From NCBI GenBank assembly GCA_963576725.1, contig OY755252.1:47854140-47918139 (forward strand): a stretch of 64,000 nucleotides of DNA, written 5' to 3'. Of this stretch, positions 11,225 to 20,500 are shown piece by piece (the stretch's first letter is position 1; the number at the start of each line of letters is the position of its first letter). The notes under the pieces were generated by a model, which worked only from the letters and a program-made list of their open reading frames with translations, was not told the DNA's origin and searched no databases. Both the position numbers and the translations under genes were made by a program. The stretch comes from Azorinus chamasolen. Lineage: Eukaryota; Mollusca; Bivalvia; Cardiida; Solecurtidae.

Positions 11225-11310
11225 GATCCATGCAAACAATTTGGATCCAGATCAGACCTCACAAAACATTGGGCCTGATCTGTGATCCAAATTGCTTGTC
11301 ACTCAGGCCA
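11225..11310. repeat. Family A-like hairpin
   Basis: GCAAACAATTTGGATCCAGA pairs with TGATCCAAATTGCTTG around a diverged loop. Confidence 0.55.
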
Positions 11311-11900
11311 AACGTATCAAAAAAGCTGGAAATAAAATAAAATATTACAGACAACAATTAAGCAGTCGACAAAATTACTTAGCATGTATTACTCTCCGGA
11401 TTTGATCTGAGACTCGGGCATATTCTATTTATTATCGTCGGTAATATTCGGATAAATTAACGAAGGTATACATTATCCACTATCAATCAATAACATACTT
11501 GATAATATACCTTCATCCCGACAAATGCGCTATAAGAATACAATCCTCATGGAACACGATTATTATTTGTTTTGTTTTGCTGTTTTGGTATTACGAAAAA
11601 TCCCGATAAACACGCTGAAAATTAATCAAGTCTCAGGTCAAACTTGGAGAGTAATAGTAAGATAAGGGTGTTTGTATTACTGTTATTCCACGTAGGCAAA
11701 CACATTCCGTGTGGTAGTCGTGGAAGAGTTTTACCTTAACAGCAGTTGGTCAATTTGGTATATTGATTGAAATCTTAGAGATGTATGCAATCGTTGTGTA
11801 AAAAAACTAAACGCATATATCTGAAGGTTGAACTTAGGAAAATCGTACACGGACGTGTTGTTATTTCGGAAAAGTAATATGTTTCTAAATATCTTACGAA
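11310..11900. other. No gene recognised
   Basis: AT-rich, with only short frames and no splice-supported exon seen. Confidence 0.4.
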
Positions 11901-11904
11901 TGTA

Positions 11905-12535
11905 TTTCTGTCTCTGTCTGTCTGTTTCCCTGTCTCTCTGTTTTTCTCTCGCTCTCGTTCTCTCTCTGTGTATGTATGCCTCTCTGTCTATGTGTGTGTG
12001 TATGTCTGTCACTGTCTATCTCTTTGTCTCACTCTGTGTGTCTCTCTGTCCGTCTATCTAACTCTTTCTCTCTCTCTCTCTCTCTGTCTATCTATATACT
12101 CTCTGTATGTATCTGTCTCTCTATCTGTGTCTCTCTCCTCTCTCTCTATGTCTCTCTGTCTGTTTTTCTGTATGTATGCTTGTCGGTCTATTTGTCTGTC
12201 TGCATGTCTGTCCCCTGTGTCTCCGTATATGTATTTCTCTCTGTCTGTATGTCTCTCTTTCTTTATTTATATCTGTCTCTGTCTCTCTGTCTCTCTCTCT
12301 GTCTGTCTCTCTCTCTCAGTTTTTCTGTTTGTCTATCTGTTTGTTTCTCTGCGTATTTGCCTCTGTCTGTTTGTCTTTCTGTCTGTCTCTGTCTGTCTCT
12401 CTCTTATGTTCTCTCTCTCTGTCTATCTCGCTTAGGTTCAATGTGTAATTCTCTCTGTCTTTCTCTTTCTCCCTGTCTCTGTCTGTATCTCGTTATCTCG
12501 ATGTATGTCTCTCTGTCTCATTTTGTCTCTCTCAA
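11905..12535. repeat. TCTG/TCTC low-complexity tract
   Basis: About 630 bp of interrupted CTGT and CTCT simple sequence, strongly strand-asymmetric (pyrimidines on the plus strand). The long Leu/Ser/Cys frames are artefacts. Confidence 0.95.
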
Positions 12536-12544
12536 GTGATATGT

Positions 12545-13565
12545 TGGCCCGTTTGAAATAGGTTTGCTTTTATGACCAGGTGGCATGTTGGCTCAATTTA
12601 ACTCTGGTAATATGTTGACCTATTTGACGCTGACATGGATAACACGTTGAACCATTTCATGACATGACCAGGTGACAAGTTGGACCACGTGACTAATAGG
12701 TCCATGTGACATGTTGGGCGTGGTGTTGGGTCAGTTGACATGTTGGACCAGATTACCGGCTGGACCAGGTGATATGTTGACCAAGGACACAAATTGGATC
12801 AGATTACATCTTGGACCAGGTGACATGTAGGCCAAGGTGATATGTCGATCAATGTCAAATGTTGGACCAGGTGAAATGTAGGCCAAAGTGACATGTAGGT
12901 CCAGGTGACATGTTTGGCCGTGTGGAATGTTTGTCCTGGTGACATGTTGGATTATGTGACTTGCTTGCCAAGGTGACTTGTTGGAACAAATGACATGTTG
13001 ACCATTGTGATATGTTGGACCAGGTGACATGTTGGACCAAGTGGCATGCTGGCCAATGTGACTTGTTGGAACTGATGACATGTTGGCCCTGTTTACATTT
13101 TGTGACAGGTGTTGGAGGGCCCAGGTTTCTCTCTATCCTATCTCCTCTCTCTTCGGCGTTCATTTCTCCCATGGTTGGCATAAACGGACGATAGTCAACA
13201 CAGCCACAATCATATGCTGGCCTATGTGATATTTGGACCAGGTGAAATGTTGACACATTTGACATTTGGACCCAAGTGACACGTTCGCCGATTTGACATG
13301 TTTGACAAAAATTACATTTGGACCAAGTTACATGTTGAAGAAAATGATATATTAACCCTGGTGGCACATTGTACCAGGTGATATGTTGAACCTTGTGAAA
13401 TGTTAGACCAAGTTACAGGTTGGCCCATGTGGCACATTTGACTAGGTATCATGTTGTCCCTGGTGAAATATTGCCCCAGGTGACATGTTTTCCTATTTGA
13501 TATGTTGGTCTAGATAATATATTGTCCAAGGTGACATGCCAGTCCAGTCAAGTGATTTAGGGCCA
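12545..13565. repeat. 17-bp minisatellite
   Basis: The unit is GGACCAGGTGACATGTT. Exact 17-bp spacing can be followed, for example at 13017-13090, and about 55 diverged units fill 1 kb. The array is interrupted at about 13095-13215 by non-repeat sequence. Confidence 0.9.
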
Positions 13566-13774
13566 GGTGACAAGAAATATCACGAAAGATAATATCCAGA
13601 GGATACAATCGAGCGATTTAGGGCTAGCTGAAGTGACGTTCGAGTCGAGCGATTTGGGGCCATCATGGTTGCATTGCTTGATGTTCGTGTTTCTCTCAAT
13701 AATAAAGCAACATTCAATGGCCTCGTTATCTGAAAAATTATGGCGTCTCCGATACGGTATTATTTTAGATTACT

Positions 13775-14262
13775 AATAGACATACAATGTATAATATTCC
13801 TCATTTTAGACTACTCATAGAAAGATAGTATATATCCTTTTAGTGTATACATAGAAAGATAATATCAATTATTTTAGATTACACATCGAGCTATTTCTAT
13901 CCTTTTAAATCACTTAGAGAACTACCATACTTATCATTTTAGATTGTACACACCTATATACTCATAGAAAGATCATATTTATTATTCTAGATTACTAATT
14001 GAAAGATCATATTCTTCATTTTAGACTACTCATAGAAGGATCATATTCATCATTTTAGATTACTCATAGAAAGATCATATTCATCATTTTAGATTACTCA
14101 CAGAAGGATCATATTCATCATTTTATATTATTCATAGATCATATGTATCATTTTAGACTCACCGTAGAAATATATTAATCATTTTAAACTGTACCTAGAA
14201 GGTTCATATTTATCATTTTAACAACTTTAGACTACTCAAAGAAAGTTCATATGTGTTGATTT
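13775..14262. repeat. 34-bp AT-rich minisatellite
   Basis: Units of CATTTTAGATTACTCATAGA followed by AAGATCATATTCAT repeat at exactly 34 bp (14051, 14085, 14119). Units at both ends of the array are more diverged. Confidence 0.9.
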
Positions 14263-14434
14263 AGATGTATATTCTGAATAATTATATATGTCTGAATCTA
14301 CAGTTTCTATCGTGACCCGTGATTCCGGTGGTCATTGGCTGTCATTCAAATAACCATATACATATTCATGATGGCTGTGTTTCTTACATGATTATTAATT
14401 AGGAAAAGAGCCAATTTGCTATTTACAGGAAAAG

Positions 14435-14572
14435 ATGGAATTCGAGGTATATAACAAAGATTACAATGTGGCAGAATTCTACGGTGCATTTGTCAAGACC
14501 TTGCCGAAAATAGTGATGGTGAACCAAGGTTTCTATGGTGAAATAAGCGCAGATACATTCGATAGAGGACAG
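14435..14572 (+). CDS. GAREM-like exon 1
   Basis: Starts with ATG (MEFEVYNKDYNVAEFYG) and ends GGACAG before GTTGGT; 46 codons, phase 0. The ATG lies a few residues before the CABIT-like sequence begins, so little N-terminus is likely missing. No TATA box is evident upstream. Confidence 0.7.
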
Positions 14573-17500
14573 GTTGGTAAAATTAAACCCTTTATTCCAT
14601 AAATACGACTTTTAACGCCTTTGCAAACTGAACAGGCCCAGATAATATATTGTATATTTTGACTTTTTATGACTGATTACGTAGACAATTAGGATATAAT
14701 TTAACAACAAATGAATGCCAGCTTGATTAAACTCCAAATGGCGCTGCTCAAACTTAAACCAAGTTAGAGGAATCAACTAACGTAACTCTGAGCTAGCCAA
14801 ACACTAGTGTGTGCATGTGCCATATATATTTGAATATACAGCAAAGGGAAATAACCGTTTGTGATATTTTCAAAACGTAAAGTAGCAGACTATATTACAG
14901 TTGTCATGTAAGCTTTCTTGTTGCTACCTAAAACAGAAAACAAACTTTCAACATTCTAGATAAGATAAAGTTCGCTTTTAAAACTTACAGTTCGGGACAC
15001 AAATTATATGTTCTATATGTTCTATGCAAACAGTGTAGACCCAGATGAGAGGGTTCCTAAACGAGCCATCTCATCATAGTCTTCTCTGTTTGTCATGTTA
15101 CTTTTATCTTCAGAAGAGTCCATCAATATTAAGAATAAGCCTGACCTGTTTGAAGTTTGGAATAGTCCATTTTAAAAGTCAGCGTTGTAAGGGTTAAAAA
15201 ATGTGTGCACACGCAGCTGTACTGTCTTATCGAACTTGATTTATCTTAACCCAACCATGCATGATGTCCTTTAGAGATGCATAGATAAGCAGTTTAGATC
15301 TATACCAATGTCTTCCGAATGAGCTACCAGTGCGAATCGAATGATCACTTTTGGAAACAGCCTGGATCAAGACGTCGCTTTGGGCCACTCGACATTTTAT
15401 TAGAATACTGAAATATGTTTTTTGAAACAAAAATGAACACAATTAAAAATGAAAATAGACAAATGGCAAATGTTGCAGACGACGATACGCAACAGCGAAA
15501 TAGTTGCCTTATGGTGCAACTAAATTTGTTTATTGTCATCTTTATTTCCCGTATATGCAGTAAAACTCCTCTAAACCGAAATTCTAGTAGAGAATAATTT
15601 AGAGACTTTAAGACAAGAAGCTGCTTAATGCAGGTTGAACGCCATACAGAACGCTCCCAAAGGAACTTTCTGGATGAATTTCAACATGCATTAAGCCGCC
15701 ACCCGTCTCCAATACCGATATTGATATCAAATTTAACGTCCGGTTCAGAGGAGGTTTACTGTGTTTTAAATACTAACATTTCTCATTACTTTAGGTCTTT
15801 CGGCTCCACACAGTGTCTCAGCAATCCCGAGTGATAGCCAAAACGCAACTTTACGGACACGACAAGTTCTTCAGCATTCCACTCTCATATAAGACCAATT
15901 TCTGCGTGGTCAAACATGGCAAAGGTAAAACTCTATAAACTGCATGACTGACATCACGTAAGAATGGCATTTTTGGGCCTTATTGGATGTTAAAATGGTG
16001 TCCAAAATCAGTTACTATTTTTAACTATTTCGCTGCCAATGTCGCATCTGTGATTACATATGCAAACAATTTAGATCCAGATTAGGATCAGGATCCAAAC
16101 TGCTTGTTACTGTGACTATGGTTCTGAAACAAAACTGAAGAAAAAACGATTTGCAAACGACAAAATTAGCAGACGACATAATTTAGCAGCGAACTATTTC
16201 GTTGACAATATCTCATTTGTGATAATATGTCAATAGTTTGGATCAAAATGAGACGCCGAGTATCTCGGCGTCTAATCAGGATCCAAACTGTTTGTCACTG
16301 TGACTGTTTATTAAACCAAAAATGGAGAAAAACAATGAAAACTGTAACAGACAACAACATTAGCAGACTACAACAATGGAAGCGAAAGAGTTTTTTTGCC
16401 CTATTATGACGTTCGTTTCTGAACGGTGAGATCCTAACTAGACATTGTGTTACAACATTTCTGTGTTCCACCAGTGTCTTTCAATTTAGTTTCCCTTTCC
16501 CTGTTGAAAAGTTATGCTAAGAAATAATGACATCATTAATATTTATTAGCTTATATTGGCATATGTACACAAAAATGTGTGGTATTGGATGATAAGTAAA
16601 CTAAGCAGACACTGATCGGAATACTGGAGCCGTCTGGGTCTACATTGTTTGCAAATGTGTGAAAAGCGTTTATATTAGTAAAGTTTAAATATTGTTGACC
16701 TCTCGAGAAAAACAACAACAATAGAACCATTAGTATATAAACATTTAACCTTAAGTCTGCTAAGTAATGTTTAGTGAAACTCAAGATCGAAGACAGATTC
16801 ACATAAACTATATGATCTCAAGGCCTGGGCTTGTATTGATCGACATCTAGAGTCTACCTTCGAGACTCGGGTTAAAATGATGCACTTTTAAATAGTGTTC
16901 CAAGTGTCTACAGTTTTGTACATATGAAACTACTCGTTAAAATGATGCAGATGTCGCAACGTTTAGACAAGTAATATAATTATGATGAACTTACAACGAT
17001 AATTAAATTTACATTTGACCCATTCCCTCATCGGTTAACTTTAGATCAAACCTTTTTTAATAAATCTGCTGATAATGAGTATTTACTTGCAAATATGGAA
17101 ATGTTAGAATCATGTAGCTTAGAAACCATTGTGATAAAAGAGCATTAATCCTGTTCCATAGAAGCAAATGCTTCATTTATCACAGTGATTTCAAAAGGTG
17201 ACTTTTACAGGGGTACCAAAATGCGTTAATCTGAGGGAATAAGTTAAAGGTAGACTAAAGCCGTTAGTGAATATGGACAATGACAGTATAATTATGTTTT
17301 TCTTCCAGTCGGCAAGGAGATGCCACTTAGCCAGATAATCAGGGAGTACAGATTGCCATGCAAGGCGCAATTTCCTAAACACACGATTGTTGAAATTGGT
17401 AACCAAAACGTACATACAGACACACTTCCTACACTGGAACTGACCAGAGTCTTCAACGAGATCTACTTACTCGGAAACTGTATCATAGACGGTACTTAAT

Positions 17501-20500
17501 ACTTTAATCCATGAGTATTCAGAGTAAAACATAACGAGGACACCATCAATTATCAAATATACAATGTTTTAAAATGGCACATAGACACATCCATATTTAA
17601 AAGATGTTTATATATTTTACGGTCCATTCAAATCCGTAGTTTTAGATATAAACATATCCCAAGATGCAATTATAGAACATACATACTCGTACAGTGTAGT
17701 AGTGCAGATTGTACATACATAAACTAGTTATACCACACATATATAATCTTTTAAAACATCCTTAATGACTTTATCAGTACCGGTATACGATATAGAATAC
17801 AAATACGTTCATATATTCAAATTAAGTATATATACCATATGCATATGAACATTTGAGACTTTCACCCAATAATATTATCTATGTTCCAGGTGAATTGGAC
17901 CAGGACGTTGTTCATATACCACTATACCTTTCCCAACTGAGACTTTCAGACAATAAAAATGATATCAATGTTGAAGGTGTATTGGACTAGGACGCAGTTC
18001 ACGATCCGTTGTACCTTTCCCACCTGAGACTTTCACTCAATAATGATGGTATTTATGTTCCAGGTGTATTGGACCAGGACATTGTTCATGTTCCATTGTA
18101 CCTTTCCCAACTGAGACTTTCACTCGTCACGGGAATAGCAGGCCAGACACACTTTAAATGGGAGTGCTACCAGGAAGAACTCAGTCGCTTAACATCGAAT
18201 TTGGAGTTCAACCATGAGTTTGGAAATCCAGGTACATACAACTTGTATGAAAGATGGCCACACTTACGTCTTCTTTGTTGAATATTCATATAAGAAATAA
18301 TGACACCTTGACTATTTTAGCTGAGTTTTTATAGCGGCATGTGAACCCAAGCTTGTTTATATTGGTTGATACTGGAGATTAAGATCTCTAACAATGTCAT
18401 AAACAAAAAGGCAGATCCTGATCAGATGGCTCCTACAGGAGCCGTGTGATATGGGTCTTCACTGTTTGCAAATGCGGTATTAATTTTCCTGGTAAGCTCA
18501 AGAAAGCGCACCCATGTCTCATCGCCGGAACACTTCTTTCTGTGATATTTTGGAAACATTTTGAGCAGGTTTTCTGGGGGTTTCATGTCGGACAAATCTT
18601 TGCTTGTTTGACATAAATGAGGGACCAATCTAGCTGTTATGCTTCTCATTTTCAAAGTACGCTTTAGTATGAAGAAATAAAGACGCTACTAGCTACCTGA
18701 AGAACAGTTAGTCCTGCATCAGACTTCACCACATTGTATACGTTTTCAACCATACTGCAGTGGCACTACAATGACGTCCTGCTTTTTTGTGGATCATTAA
18801 TAGAATAAGAGTAGCTTTTAACCTTTTCCTCCATAATATTTTATACGCATTTCTACGCATCTGTAAAAGTCACCTGTTGAAACCATTGTGATAAATAGAG
18901 CACTTGCTCCTATATGGTCTACCAACTCACTGAGCGATGGACGTGTGCAAAGTATTATTCTTGTACAAAAATGTGTTATTTTAGTCCCGCTAGACCATGT
19001 ATTAACAAGGCAATACTCGTGCTCACGCGCTGTTGTTGACAATGAACTGTTTTAGTGATAGAGATATTGAATGAATGAAATTCCGTGTAAACGGTATTTG
19101 GTATAATCATGACATGATGTCAGAAAGAAAACAGTGGCCCGGAAACAGCATAAATCGAACGAAGTGTCAAAGAGGTGTATGGTTTTGCTTGTATTTGGAA
19201 GAATTAAATTGATGCAGGAAAGCAGAAATGGGTTTTATGCAAGAATAGCGTTAATACACGTTTGTTTTCGGGCAATAACATCTGCAGTGTCCCTCGGGAA
19301 TGTTTAACAGTCTCTCGGGACACTGCAGATGTTATTGCCCGAAAAAACGTGTATTAACCCTCTAATCTCCCCCTCTCTCATACACACACGCACTCTGATC
19401 AAAGAAGTTGATGGAACCATTCGATCAGTATTCGCACTGATAGTCATAGTAATCATTTGCTTTCGTGAACAGTGTTGTAACAACGTTTTAAAATTATATG
19501 TTTGGAAATATCTCGACTCAAATCACCATTGTAATTTACACAATGTTGGTGGCGGTGGTCTAGTTGTAACGCGCTTGACTATCAGTCAAGAGGTCCGGGG
19601 TTCAAATTCCGGTCCCTCCCGGAAATTTCAGAGACGCTTTTCCGTGTCTCCCACCCGCACATCCTCTCCACCCATGGGTTAAAATGGGTACCTGTGATGG
19701 TCACGCGTCGGTACTGCGGCTGCATGATTGCGCCATATGTTAGCAGAGCTCAATATTGTAGGCCAATGACTCAATGACCAGGGGAGTAAATGTACAGTCG
19801 TCTGAGTGGTCATTCGGACTTAGAGTAGACTATAACTAGGTACTTTACTTTTTTACAATGTCATTTGAAGCTGTGAGGGCGATTTAGAATGCTATTTGTA
19901 TTTTCAAGCCAAATGTGGTATCTTAATTTAAACTAAGTTATTTTTCAATTAAATACTTCTCTTCGTTTTTTCACGCATTTGCAACCAGAGTGGAACCAGG
20001 TCTGTTTGCTTAGAAAACAATAACGATCTAAATTTGCAGTTTCTACCAATTCCAAAATATACGGTGTACTTAGGCCATTATAAAACTGAAGCTTATAAAA
20101 GTTATGTCTTATTTCTTACATTAATATTCAACAGGGAAAGGGTTAATCTGTAATGTTTAGGTATACCATAGTTAGGGAAATAGAAACGTGTGCCGAACTT
20201 GTAACGTGCATGCTAATTAACCCGTTACTCCATACATATGCCTTTGCAATACCCAGACCAGACGGCTCCTATAAGAACTGTGTGATCTGGGTCTGTTCTG
20301 TTTGTTTATTAAATAATGTCGATATGATTCTAGAGTTTATGCTATAGCCATGTATTCACGTGTACATGTGCAATTATAAAAGGTCTAATTAATATTCATG
20401 AAGTAAAGAGTTTAACCCTTTCACCGCCGCAGTCGCATAAATTGCACCACGACAAAAAGTGCAGTCCCCGATCAGAGACTTAACTATTTGTCCCAATCTC

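Noticed and set aside
11968..12539. Cys/Leu/Ser-rich frames of up to 187 codons
   Set aside because: Produced by TCTG/TCTC low-complexity sequence in all forward frames.
12855..13367. 170-codon minus-strand frame with His/Ser repeats
   Set aside because: Translation of the 17-bp minisatellite; only the short insert at 13095-13215 deserves attention.
19546..19620. Functional tRNA-Asp gene
   Set aside because: Acceptor stem does not pair, the ATC anticodon is unusual, and a SINE-like body follows.
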